Assembly: GCF_013401995.1 (NCBI RefSeq)
Contig: NZ_JACBJI010000003.1
Span: 124,001-188,000, forward strand
DNA: 64,000 nt
DNA from: Flavobacterium agri
GTDB taxonomy: Bacteria > Bacteroidota > Bacteroidia > Flavobacteriales > Flavobacteriaceae
Direction of reading: 5' to 3'
Position 1 is the first letter of the stretch. Every line of letters begins with the position of its first letter. Of the stretch, positions 19,114 through 28,361 are shown piece by piece. Below the pieces are notes generated by a model. That model saw only the letters and a program-made list of their open reading frames with translations. It had not been told where the DNA came from and made no database searches. The position numbers and the translations under genes were made by a program.

Positions 19114-19719
19114 ATGGCAAGATATACTGGTCCACAAACTAAAATCGCCCGTAAATTCGGTGAGGCGATCTTCGGAGACGACAAGTCTTTCGAAAAAAAG
19201 AATTACCCTCCAGGGCAACACGGCCTTGCAAAAAAGAGAGGTAAGAAATCAGAATACGCAGTACAGTTGATGGAAAAGCAAAAAGCGAAGTACACGTACG
19301 GTATTCTTGAAAAGCAATTCCGCGGATTGTTCGAAAAAGCGGCTGCTTCACGTGGTGTAACCGGTGAGGTTTTGATCCAGCTTTGCGAGGCACGTTTGGA
19401 TAACGTGGTTTACCGTATGGGAATCGCTCCTTCTCGCCGTGCAGCCCGTCAAATCGTGTCACACCGCCACATCACTGTTAATGGCGAAAACGTGAACATT
19501 CCTTCTTATCACTTGAAAGCTGGCGACAAGGTAGCCGTTCGTGAGAAATCGAAATCACTCGACATCATCACCAACTCTTTGGCAGCGTCTTCTCACGTAT
19601 ATGAGTGGATCACTTGGAACCAAGCAACTCTAGAAGGTACTTTCGTTTCTGTTCCTGCGCGTCTTCAGATTCCTGAAAACATCAAGGAGCAACTAATCGT
19701 CGAATTGTACAACAAATAA
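19114..19719 (+). CDS. rpsD: Small subunit ribosomal protein S4
   Basis: The 201-residue primary assembly protein of the 30S body has [16 protein letters not shown] at the start. The S4 RNA-binding domain follows with [27 protein letters not shown]. The N-terminal region has no zinc-binding cysteine set. In E. coli S4 represses the alpha operon. Here a structured 91-base gap directly upstream is a candidate site for similar control. Confidence 0.98.
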   Translation: MARYTGPQTKIARKFGEAIFGDDKSFEKKNYPPGQHGLAKKRGKKSEYAVQLMEKQKAKYTYGILEKQFRGLFEKAAASRGVTGEVLIQLCEARLDNVVYRMGIAPSRRAARQIVSHRHITVNGENVNIPSYHLKAGDKVAVREKSKSLDIITNSLAASSHVYEWITWNQATLEGTFVSVPARLQIPENIKEQLIVELYNK

Positions 19720-19739
19720 TAACTGACGTAGTCGAAATT

Positions 19740-20732
19740 ATGGCAATATTTAATTTTCAGAAACCCGATAAGGTTATCATGATCGATTCAACCGACTCAG
19801 AAGGCAAATTCGAATTTCGCCCTCTTGAGCCCGGATACGGATTGACCGTCGGTAATGCTTTGAGAAGGGTGCTGCTTTCCGCACTGGAAGGATATGCAAT
19901 CACTTCGGTTCGCATCGAAGGTGTTGATCACGAATTCTCCACTATTTCAGGTGTTGTGGAAGATGTTACGGAAATCATCCTCAACCTGAAGCAGGTGCGT
20001 TTCAAACGCCAGATTGAAGACGTAGACAACGAATCAGTTACCATCTCCGTTTCAGGAAAAGACCAACTTACTGCTGGCGATTTCCAGAAATTCATCTCTG
20101 GTTTCCAGGTATTGAACCCGGAACTCGTGATCTGTAACCTTGACAGCAAAATCAGCCTTAACATGGAATTGACCATCGAAAAAGGCCGTGGATACGTTCC
20201 TGCTGAAGAGAACAAAAAGCAAAACGCCGCTATCGGTACTATCGCGACAGACTCGATCTTTACACCTGTGAAGAACGTGAAGTACGCTATCGAGAACTTC
20301 CGCGTTGAGCAAAAAACCGATTACGAGAAACTGGTTTTCGAAATCAAGACAGACGGTTCGATCAGCCCAAAAGACGCGTTGACCGAAGCTGCGAAAGTTT
20401 TGATCCACCACTTTATGTTGTTCAGCGACGAGCGTATCACGCTTGAGGCCGACGAAATCGCACAGACAGAATCATACGATGAGGAATCGTTGCACATGCG
20501 TCAACTCCTAAAAACCAAATTGGTCGATATGGATTTGTCGGTTCGCGCCCTCAACTGTTTGAAAGCTGCCGAAGTGGATACTTTGGGAGACCTTGTTTCT
20601 TTCAACAAGAACGATTTGATGAAATTCCGCAACTTCGGTAAGAAGTCACTTACTGAGCTTGACGAACTCGTAGCTCAGAAGAACCTGACTTTCGGAATGG
20701 ATCTTAGCAAGTATAAATTAGATAAAGACTAG
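19740..20732 (+). CDS. rpoA: RNA polymerase alpha subunit
   Basis: The 330-residue subunit nucleates RNA polymerase assembly. The N-terminal dimerisation domain (about residues 1-230) contains [26 protein letters not shown] linker and the C-terminal domain (about 250-330) follow, with [20 protein letters not shown] and [11 protein letters not shown], which contacts promoter DNA and activators. It lies between rpsD and rplQ as in most bacteria. Confidence 0.98.
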   Translation: MAIFNFQKPDKVIMIDSTDSEGKFEFRPLEPGYGLTVGNALRRVLLSALEGYAITSVRIEGVDHEFSTISGVVEDVTEIILNLKQVRFKRQIEDVDNESVTISVSGKDQLTAGDFQKFISGFQVLNPELVICNLDSKISLNMELTIEKGRGYVPAEENKKQNAAIGTIATDSIFTPVKNVKYAIENFRVEQKTDYEKLVFEIKTDGSISPKDALTEAAKVLIHHFMLFSDERITLEADEIAQTESYDEESLHMRQLLKTKLVDMDLSVRALNCLKAAEVDTLGDLVSFNKNDLMKFRNFGKKSLTELDELVAQKNLTFGMDLSKYKLDKD

Positions 20733-20764
20733 TTCCGGAAGCACGGGATTAAAAACGAATAACA

Positions 20765-21355
20765 ATGAGACACGGAAAAAAAGTTAATCACCTTAGCCGT
20801 CAGTCAGGACACAGAAAGTCCATGCTTGCGAACATGGCTTGTTCATTGATCGAGCACAAGCGCATCAACACGACTGTGGCTAAAGCCAAAGCGCTTAAGC
20901 AATTTGTTGAGCCGTTGGTAACAAAATCTAAAGAAGATTCGACGCACAACCGTCGTATCGTTTTCGCATACCTTCGCAACAAATACGCGGTTACTGAATT
21001 GTTCCGCGACGTTGCTGCCAAAGTTGGTGACCGTCCAGGAGGATACACTCGTATCATCAAGTTGGGTAACCGTTTGGGAGATAACGCTGATATGGCGATG
21101 ATCGAACTTGTAGACTTCAACGAACTTTACAACGGAGGCAAAAAAGAAGAGAAAAAAGGCAGAAGCCGTCGTTCAAAAGCAAAAGGAGCTACTACAGCTG
21201 CTCCAAAAGCAGAGAAAGCAGCTCCGGTTGCTGAAGTAGAAGAACCGACAGTAGAAGCACCAGAAGCAGAAGCAGCTCCGGTTGCAGAAGCTCCGGCAAC
21301 TGAGGCTCCTGAAGCTCCTGCTGCAGATGCGACAGAAGAAAAGAAAGAAGAATAG
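20765..21355 (+). CDS. rplQ: Large subunit ribosomal protein L17 with long acidic C-terminal tail
   Basis: The conserved L17 core covers about residues 1-120 ([20 protein letters not shown], and [19 protein letters not shown]). The protein then continues for about 70 residues, first Lys- and Arg-rich, then a low-complexity Ala, Pro and Glu tail, reaching 196 residues against 127 in E. coli. The tail probably extends from the ribosome surface near the tunnel exit. It is the last gene of the operon and is followed by a terminator. Confidence 0.96.
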   Translation: MRHGKKVNHLSRQSGHRKSMLANMACSLIEHKRINTTVAKAKALKQFVEPLVTKSKEDSTHNRRIVFAYLRNKYAVTELFRDVAAKVGDRPGGYTRIIKLGNRLGDNADMAMIELVDFNELYNGGKKEEKKGRSRRSKAKGATTAAPKAEKAAPVAEVEEPTVEAPEAEAAPVAEAPATEAPEAPAADATEEKKEE

Positions 21356-21373
21356 TATTTTTCTTTTTAATAT

Positions 21374-21407
21374 AAAAAAGGGACAAGCGAAAGTTTGTCC
21401 CTTTTTT
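21374..21407 (+). terminator. Intrinsic terminator of the rplC-rplQ operon
   Basis: A 13-base arm (21374-21386) pairs perfectly with 21395-21407 around an eight-base loop containing GCGAAAG. The distal arm supplies six T residues. Because the proximal arm starts with six A residues, it may also work on the minus strand. Confidence 0.88.
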
Positions 21408-21526
21408 GTTGTTTGTATGGTTGTTCTTTCTGGATTTGGATTGCGGATTATGGACACGAGTAGATTTTGTAAGAAATAAATCCGACAAACCTTGACGATA
21501 CGGTTTAGTCCGTTTCAAAAAGGCAC

Positions 21527-21550
21527 AAAAAAAAGCGCTTTCGCGCCTTT
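21527..21550 (-). terminator. Intrinsic terminator of the lipoprotein gene
   Basis: On the minus strand GCGC-GAAA-GCGC forms a tetraloop hairpin extended by AAAG/TTTT pairs. It is followed by a run of eight T residues. It begins a few bases after the stop codon of the lipoprotein gene. Confidence 0.75.
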
Positions 21551-21555
21551 CTTGA

Positions 21556-22206
21556 TTATTGGAACTCCGAAAGTATCATCTTGAACTTTCCGTCCGTGAC
21601 CTCAATCACATCGTTCGGATCTTCATCGTTATACAACTTGCACGAAAATGTTCCTTTGACGGTCATGGTTTTCGCTCCGTTGCTTGTGGTGCCTTGTGTG
21701 TAATTGCTTACAGAAAGCGTGCTTCCGGTCTGGCTTCCTCCTTTGCTTGAATAGAAAGTGCCATCCTGCGCTTCGTAAGTGATTTCTAAGCCCGGGTTGT
21801 GTGCATCGTCCTGATCGTAGTTCAGGAAATTCGAAGGTAAATCGCCAACTGTTTCGTAGAACGCTGCCGCTTCTCCCTCTTCATCACCGCCTTCTCCATA
21901 ATACATATTGTTCCATGCAATAGTAAATGAAGGGGTGAAAACCGGTGGCGTAAACGTCATCATGCTTCCGCCGTAGTAATACCAACGGTCAAAACCTTCA
22001 CCGCTGAAACCGGTGGCCGCATTATACAGGAAAGTATCGTTGGCCGTGTTATTGAACGTGTAATCGAACGCGACGTTGTCCATCTTTCCTTTGATGTAGG
22101 CAACCCCATTATCGTTGTTGTTACCACCGTTGTTTGACGATCCGCCATCGTCTGAGCTACACGAAAAAAGAAGTGCAGCAAATGCGCATAAAAATAACTT
22201 TTTCAT
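21556..22206 (-). CDS. Lipoprotein of unknown function
   Basis: The 216-residue product has a lipoprotein signal peptide, MKKLFLCAFAALLFSC, with the lipid Cys at residue 16. SSDDGG follows, fitting the flavobacterial surface-export signal for lipoproteins. A low-complexity Gly/Asn linker comes next, then a beta-rich domain with many aromatic residues. The start at 22206 is chosen over a codon nine residues upstream because it begins the signal peptide. No family is recognised. It probably faces the cell surface. Confidence 0.75.
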   Translation of the reverse strand: MKKLFLCAFAALLFSCSSDDGGSSNNGGNNNDNGVAYIKGKMDNVAFDYTFNNTANDTFLYNAATGFSGEGFDRWYYYGGSMMTFTPPVFTPSFTIAWNNMYYGEGGDEEGEAAAFYETVGDLPSNFLNYDQDDAHNPGLEITYEAQDGTFYSSKGGSQTGSTLSVSNYTQGTTSNGAKTMTVKGTFSCKLYNDEDPNDVIEVTDGKFKMILSEFQ

Positions 22207-22230
22207 TAATTGAATTTTGGTTAATGGTGG

Positions 22231-22238
22231 CAAATATA
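22231..22238 (-). promoter_or_regulatory. Putative -7 element of the lipoprotein gene
   Basis: The minus strand reads TATATTTG, a full match to TAnnTTTG, 24 bases upstream of the start codon. The -33 position is imperfect (TTC). Confidence 0.55.
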
Positions 22239-22319
22239 AAGTTAATTGTCATACTCAGAATCGAATCTCAAAAAAGAACAAAACATTTGTTGTGATTATG
22301 CCGTCCACAAAAAATACGC

Positions 22320-22327
22320 TAAATTTG
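22320..22327 (+). promoter_or_regulatory. Putative -7 element of carA
   Basis: TAAATTTG matches the -7 consensus 64 bases upstream of carA. The word at the -33 distance is ATG instead of TTG. Confidence 0.5.
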
Positions 22328-22391
22328 CACCCCGATAACTACACAAAGTCAAGCAATCTTAAACCTTGCACTTTAGCAACATAACTGCTAC

Positions 22392-23498
22392 ATGAAGTAC
22401 AACACACGACAAAAAGCCATTTTACTACTTGCGGACGGCACTGTTTTTTACGGAAAATCAATCGGAATCGAAGGCACGACCTTCGGTGAAGTCTGCTTCA
22501 ACACCGGCATGACGGGCTATCAGGAAATCTTCACCGATCCGTCTTATTTCGGTCAGATCATGGTCGCCACCAATGCGCACATCGGTAATTACGGCGTCAA
22601 CGACGAAGATATCGAAGCCGACAAGATCATGATTTCGGGATTGGTCGTCAAGAATTTCAGCTTCAACCATTCACGCGCCAATTCTACAGCGAGTCTTGAG
22701 GAATATTTCCGCAAGCAAAATCTGATCTGTATTTCAGATGTGGATACGCGTGCGTTGGTAAGTTACATTCGCGATAACGGTGCGATGAACGCGGCTATTT
22801 CCACAGACGGCAAATCGGTAGAGGAATTGAAAGCGCTATTGGCCGAAATCCCGGCTATGGAAGGTCTGGAACTCGCTTCGGTCGTATCTACGAAACAACC
22901 GTATTTCGTAGGCGACGAGAACGCGACTTACAAAATCGCCGCTTTGGATCTGGGCATCAAGAAAAACATCCTAAGGAATCTTGCCAAACGCGACTGTTAC
23001 ATCAAGGTGTTCCCTTTCGATACGTCATACGAGGAAATGAAAGCGTGGAATCCTCACGGATTTTTCCTTTCGAACGGACCCGGCGATCCGGAACCGCTTT
23101 TGGTTGCCCAGGAAACCGCAAAAGAAATCCTCAAGGCCAACGATCCGGTTTTCGGGATCTGCCTCGGACACCAAATTTTGGGATTGGCCAACGGCATTCC
23201 GACGTATAAGATGTTCAACGGTCATAGGGGAATCAACCATCCGGTCATGAACACGGTTAGCGGACACGGCGAAATCACGTCACAAAACCACGGATTCGCA
23301 GTCAACAAAGAAGAATTGCTCAAGAATCCCGATTTCGAGATCACGCACCTACACATCAACGACGGAACGGTTGCGGGAATGCGAATGAAGAGCAAGAACG
23401 CGTTTTCGGTTCAATATCACCCCGAAGCAAGTCCTGGTCCGCACGATTCGACGTATTTGTTCGACCAGTTCATAGAGAATATAAAAAGCGCCAATTAA
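22392..23498 (+). CDS. carA: Carbamoyl-phosphate synthase small (glutamine amidotransferase) subunit
   Basis: The 368-residue subunit hydrolyses glutamine and channels ammonia to the large subunit for carbamoyl phosphate, feeding pyrimidine and arginine synthesis. The N-terminal CarA domain has DGTVFYGKSIG and NTGMTGYQEIFTDPSYFGQ. The class I amidotransferase domain has the nucleophile C257 in GICLGHQ and the His-Glu pair in QYHPEASPGP. carB is not adjacent. The stop codon overlaps the end of the convergent gene by 4 bases and lies inside a shared terminator. Confidence 0.97.
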   Translation: MKYNTRQKAILLLADGTVFYGKSIGIEGTTFGEVCFNTGMTGYQEIFTDPSYFGQIMVATNAHIGNYGVNDEDIEADKIMISGLVVKNFSFNHSRANSTASLEEYFRKQNLICISDVDTRALVSYIRDNGAMNAAISTDGKSVEELKALLAEIPAMEGLELASVVSTKQPYFVGDENATYKIAALDLGIKKNILRNLAKRDCYIKVFPFDTSYEEMKAWNPHGFFLSNGPGDPEPLLVAQETAKEILKANDPVFGICLGHQILGLANGIPTYKMFNGHRGINHPVMNTVSGHGEITSQNHGFAVNKEELLKNPDFEITHLHINDGTVAGMRMKSKNAFSVQYHPEASPGPHDSTYLFDQFIENIKSAN

Positions 23499-23510
23499 GG
23501 CGCTTTCTTT
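23486..23510. terminator. Bidirectional terminator shared by carA and the convergent SGNH gene
   Basis: AAGCGCC (23486-23492) pairs with GGCGCTT (23499-23505). A T-run follows on the plus strand and an A-run precedes it, serving the minus strand. The loop contains both stop codons. Confidence 0.75.
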
Positions 23511-24385
23511 TTTAATTCGTTTCGGATGAATTGGGTCGTGAATTCCCGCGCTCCAACGTCATTTAAGTGAAAGTGGTTGGCGAAAGACATGGTGTCGCGG
23601 ATGCTCTGCGAATAATCGCGCAGGTTCGGAATTTTGCCTTTGAGTAGTTTGACATAGCCGATATTTTTGGTTTTCGTGTCGAAAGGTGCGCAAAAATACG
23701 TCACGTCCAACCTGTTCTTATCGGCGAAAGACCGTATGCTGTCAAAATAGGGATTGCTTTTCCATATCGTATCCGGCAAAGTGTTGTGGTTTTCCTTTTG
23801 TTCATGCCCGAAAACCGGATGATAACCTCCCGAAAGCGCCAAAGCCGTGCGTTTGTGCAATACATTCATCATCATTTCCCTGAATCCGATCTTGAAATCG
23901 TAAGCCGCATATCGGTAAAAAGGAACATAATACAAGGCATCGTGATCGGGAAGGACAGCAAAATGGCGGCGTGTCACTTCATTGTCTCGTATGAACGGCA
24001 AAACTTCGTGCAGCATCATATTGGAATGTCCGCCCGCATTGAAGGTGTAATCCATTTGTACGAAAACCCTATCCGATTGCACGTCGTATTCCTTGAGAAG
24101 CCGCAATATCGTATGGATATCATACATTTTGGATGCCTGAAACCCTAAATTGAGCGATTTCTTTCCCGTTTCCTGTTCGATCAATTCGGGAACTATGTCG
24201 TTATCGACACGTGAAGATCCCAAAAAGGCATATCCGATCTTTTGTCCCTTTAAATTTCTGAGCAACTGGAATTTCGATCGAGGCGGAGACGTTTCGAAAA
24301 TCTGCGTATAGCAAACATCCAAAACTGCCATCATCGCGACCGTTGCGATCAAAAAAAGTAGAATGTGTCGTAGAAACTTGCCCAT
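23495..24385 (-). CDS. SGNH-like protein linked to MBOAT acyltransferase (copy 1)
   Basis: The 296-residue protein has one N-terminal membrane anchor (about residues 7-25) followed by an extracytoplasmic SGNH/DltD-like domain. The block I motif is GSSR (residues 56-59) and the C-terminal catalytic-type motif is HFHLND around residues 271-276. In AlgX, DltD or PatB-type systems such proteins pass acyl groups to a glycan outside the membrane. The start codon overlaps the stop of the MBOAT gene (TGATG), so translation is probably coupled. A paralogue with the same spacing of motifs lies on the other side of the MBOAT gene. Confidence 0.7.
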   Translation of the reverse strand: MGKFLRHILLFLIATVAMMAVLDVCYTQIFETSPPRSKFQLLRNLKGQKIGYAFLGSSRVDNDIVPELIEQETGKKSLNLGFQASKMYDIHTILRLLKEYDVQSDRVFVQMDYTFNAGGHSNMMLHEVLPFIRDNEVTRRHFAVLPDHDALYYVPFYRYAAYDFKIGFREMMMNVLHKRTALALSGGYHPVFGHEQKENHNTLPDTIWKSNPYFDSIRSFADKNRLDVTYFCAPFDTKTKNIGYVKLLKGKIPNLRDYSQSIRDTMSFANHFHLNDVGAREFTTQFIRNELKKKAP

Positions 24386-25815
24386 CAGAATTGGAAATAT
24401 ATGAAATCGCCAACGTTCGAAAAAGCACCTAATGTAATGATGCCAAGGATGATAAGGATTGCTTTAAAGAATTTCCATCTTCCGAAAACGGGATGTTCAT
24501 GCTCGCGCGAAAACCATTCGGCCAACATGAAAATGCCGATCAACAGCAGCAATTCGGGTGTGTAACGGTCGATTTTGAGGAATTGTATGCCTCCGTCAAA
24601 ATTGAAAATGCCGATTCCCTTAATATAAGCGATGGCTTCGGAAACGGTTTTGGCCCGGAAGAAAATCCACGCAAAAACGGTAAGCGAAAATGTAAGCAGT
24701 ATTTTCAGCACGTCTTTTATCGATGGGAAAAAGCGCCCTTCGGCAACGATGTGCATGTTGTTGCGGTTCGAATTCCGGATCAATAACGGCAAGAAATACA
24801 GCGCGTTCAATCCGCCCCAAACGATGAACGTCCAATTCGCGCCATGCCAGAATCCGCTCACAAGGAAAATGATGAACGTGTTGCGGATCTTGCTCCACAT
24901 ACCGCCTTTGCTTCCGCCAAGCGGAATGTACAGATAATCGCGAAACCAGCTCGACAGCGAAATGTGCCAACGTCTCCAGAATTCGGCGATGTCGCGCGAG
25001 AAATAAGGATAGTTGAAGTTCCGAAGTAAATCGATGCCGAACATTTTCGAAGTTCCCAATGCGATGTCTGAATATCCCGAAAAATCCCCGTAAATCTGGA
25101 ACGCGAAATACACGGCACCCAAAATCAATGAAAACGAGTTCATCTGACCCGAATTGTTGAAGATTTCGTTGGCGTACTGTGCGCAACTGTCGGCGATCAC
25201 TACTTTTTTGAACAAGCCCCACAAAACCTGGTAGAATCCGTCCATGGCTTTGTCATAGTCGAAGTTGCGCTTGCGTTTTATTTGCGGCAAAAGATGCGTC
25301 GCGCGTTCAATCGGACCGGCGACCAAAAGCGGGAAATAGCTTACGAAAAGCGAATAGGTCACGAAGTTTTTCTCGGGTTCGATACGGTTCTTGTAAATAT
25401 CGATCACGTACGAAAGCCCGTGGAACGTGTAAAATGAGATCCCGACAGGCAAAATCACCTCAAGCGTGGCCAAATGCACGCGAAACCCGAAAGATTCGAG
25501 TAATCCTGCGAACGATTCCGCAAAGAAATTGTAATACTTGAAAACACCGAGGAATCCAAGGTTGACGATGATGCTGAGCCAGAACCAGAATTTTTTCCCG
25601 AAGCCGTCATTTCCCGACACTTTGAGTCCGGTGAAATAATCGAGGCCTGTCGAAAACATCAGCAAAAACAGGAATCGCCAATCCCAGCACGCATAAAAGA
25701 AATAGCTCGCCCCAAGCAACAGCATGTTTTGGAACTGCAATTTTTTGTGCAGCATCCAATACAAAGCGAAAACGATCGGCAGGAACAGGGCGAACTCCCA
25801 GGAGTTGAAAAGCAT
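24385..25815 (-). CDS. MBOAT family O-acyltransferase (AlgI/DltB-like)
   Basis: The 476-residue polytopic inner-membrane protein should move acyl, probably acetyl, groups across the membrane to an extracellular acceptor. The MBOAT signatures are present: RRWHISLSSWFRDYLYIPLGG with H284 and the catalytic-type H324 in SGFWHGANWTF. About ten hydrophobic segments can be counted. It is flanked by two SGNH-like paralogues and has its own -7 element. The acceptor is unknown: polysaccharide or another surface glycan. Confidence 0.9.
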   Translation of the reverse strand: MLFNSWEFALFLPIVFALYWMLHKKLQFQNMLLLGASYFFYACWDWRFLFLLMFSTGLDYFTGLKVSGNDGFGKKFWFWLSIIVNLGFLGVFKYYNFFAESFAGLLESFGFRVHLATLEVILPVGISFYTFHGLSYVIDIYKNRIEPEKNFVTYSLFVSYFPLLVAGPIERATHLLPQIKRKRNFDYDKAMDGFYQVLWGLFKKVVIADSCAQYANEIFNNSGQMNSFSLILGAVYFAFQIYGDFSGYSDIALGTSKMFGIDLLRNFNYPYFSRDIAEFWRRWHISLSSWFRDYLYIPLGGSKGGMWSKIRNTFIIFLVSGFWHGANWTFIVWGGLNALYFLPLLIRNSNRNNMHIVAEGRFFPSIKDVLKILLTFSLTVFAWIFFRAKTVSEAIAYIKGIGIFNFDGGIQFLKIDRYTPELLLLIGIFMLAEWFSREHEHPVFGRWKFFKAILIILGIITLGAFSNVGDFIYFQF

Positions 25816-25837
25816 GTCGGTCAGGTTAATTAAAAGC

Positions 25838-25845
25838 CAAATATA
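25838..25845 (-). promoter_or_regulatory. Putative -7 element of the MBOAT gene
   Basis: The minus strand reads TATATTTG, 22 bases upstream of the MBOAT start codon. No clear TTG is found at the -33 distance. Confidence 0.5.
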
Positions 25846-25861
25846 GGCATTAGCAACTGTT

Positions 25862-26746
25862 TTAACGTTTGGTGAGCAGGTCGGATAGGAGCAATTCCGT
25901 AAAAACCGCCGCGCCTTTATTGTTCAAGTGCGATTGGTTTCGGAAAAGGCTGTCACTTGCTATCGCTCTCGAATAATCGTGCAAACCCGGAATTTTCTTT
26001 TTGAGTTTGGACATAAAATCTTTGGTTTTGACCGACAGCATAAAAGGAGAAGTGAAATACACGAGATGAAGATTGTGGATTTTCGCGAATTTTTCAAGTT
26101 CTTCGCAATAGCGATTTTGCACGGAAATGGTTTTCGGCATCGTGTATTCGTCAAGCAATTGTTGGCCGCGAAGCAACATGCAGCCCGAAGTTTTTTCAAG
26201 GTTGGAAGGTGATTTTCTGCGCAATGCGGCAAATGTCGAATGCAGTCCGATCTTCCGCTCATAAACGGCATACCGATAAAATGGAATGTGCTTCAAAGCC
26301 CACGCATCGGGCAAATACGACATGTGATTGCTCAAAATCGAATCCTGCCGCAAGTAAGGCATCGCCTGGAATTCCAAGAACGTAGAACTTTCGAGATGGT
26401 TGAAGCCGTAATCGGCCTGCACGAAAACCGAGTCGCATTTCACGTTGCTGGCCACGAGCAATTTCACCAACGTCAATATATCGTGCGGGCGTGCCGATTC
26501 GACGCCCAAATTCAAAGACGTCTTTCCCGTCTCTTTTTCGATTATCGACGGTATGATACAGTTGTTCACGCGGGACGAGCCGACGAAAACGTAATTGAAT
26601 TTACGGCCCGAAGACCTTTTGATCAGCGTGATTTTGTCGTTGGCGGGCGCATGCGTGAGAATCCGGGTATAGACGAGGTCCAACACCACTAAGGTTAACA
26701 ACGTCAACCCCAAAAGGATCAGGATATTTCGTATGAATCGGGTCAA
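25862..26746 (-). CDS. SGNH-like protein linked to MBOAT acyltransferase (copy 2)
   Basis: The 294-residue paralogue of the gene at 23495-24385 has the same layout: an N-terminal membrane anchor, VGSSRVNN at residues 55-62, KTSLNLG, and QSHLNN near residue 276. The two copies align almost without gaps at the motif level but differ widely in the middle, so the duplication is not recent. The gene lies 46 bases upstream of the MBOAT gene on the same strand. It is probably a partner or alternative partner in the same acylation reaction. Confidence 0.68.
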   Translation of the reverse strand: MTRFIRNILILLGLTLLTLVVLDLVYTRILTHAPANDKITLIKRSSGRKFNYVFVGSSRVNNCIIPSIIEKETGKTSLNLGVESARPHDILTLVKLLVASNVKCDSVFVQADYGFNHLESSTFLEFQAMPYLRQDSILSNHMSYLPDAWALKHIPFYRYAVYERKIGLHSTFAALRRKSPSNLEKTSGCMLLRGQQLLDEYTMPKTISVQNRYCEELEKFAKIHNLHLVYFTSPFMLSVKTKDFMSKLKKKIPGLHDYSRAIASDSLFRNQSHLNNKGAAVFTELLLSDLLTKR

Positions 26747-26768
26747 GATGCGCGAAAAGTCGAGAGCG

Positions 26769-26776
26769 CAAATATA
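26769..26776 (-). promoter_or_regulatory. Putative -7 element of SGNH copy 2
   Basis: The minus strand reads TATATTTG, 22 bases before the start codon. The -33 word is not conserved. Confidence 0.5.
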
Positions 26777-26866
26777 ACCATTATCCGAACCGAAAAAACT
26801 TTGCGAATTATAACGTTTGCGTTGATAACATACCCGATTTTGCCCTGTTTTTAAGTATACTTCTGA

Positions 26867-28201
<1,335 letters not shown>

Positions 28202-28225
28202 TCTATCTTTTTATATTTTGATGGA

Positions 28226-28254
28226 AAAACCTGGCCTTGCGGTCGGGTTTTTTT
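28226..28254 (+). terminator. Intrinsic terminator of eno
   Basis: AAAACCTGGCC pairs with GGTCGGGTTTT, including two G-U pairs, around a TTGC loop. A T-run follows. Confidence 0.85.
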
Positions 28255-28361
28255 ATTTGTGCTCATACGAAAGGGGCGAATGCTCAATTTTGTCGTGAAA
28301 CCGTCACTTTTTTCAGTACATTCACACGGCTTTTAAAGCTTTATCCAAAACAAACTGCGCT

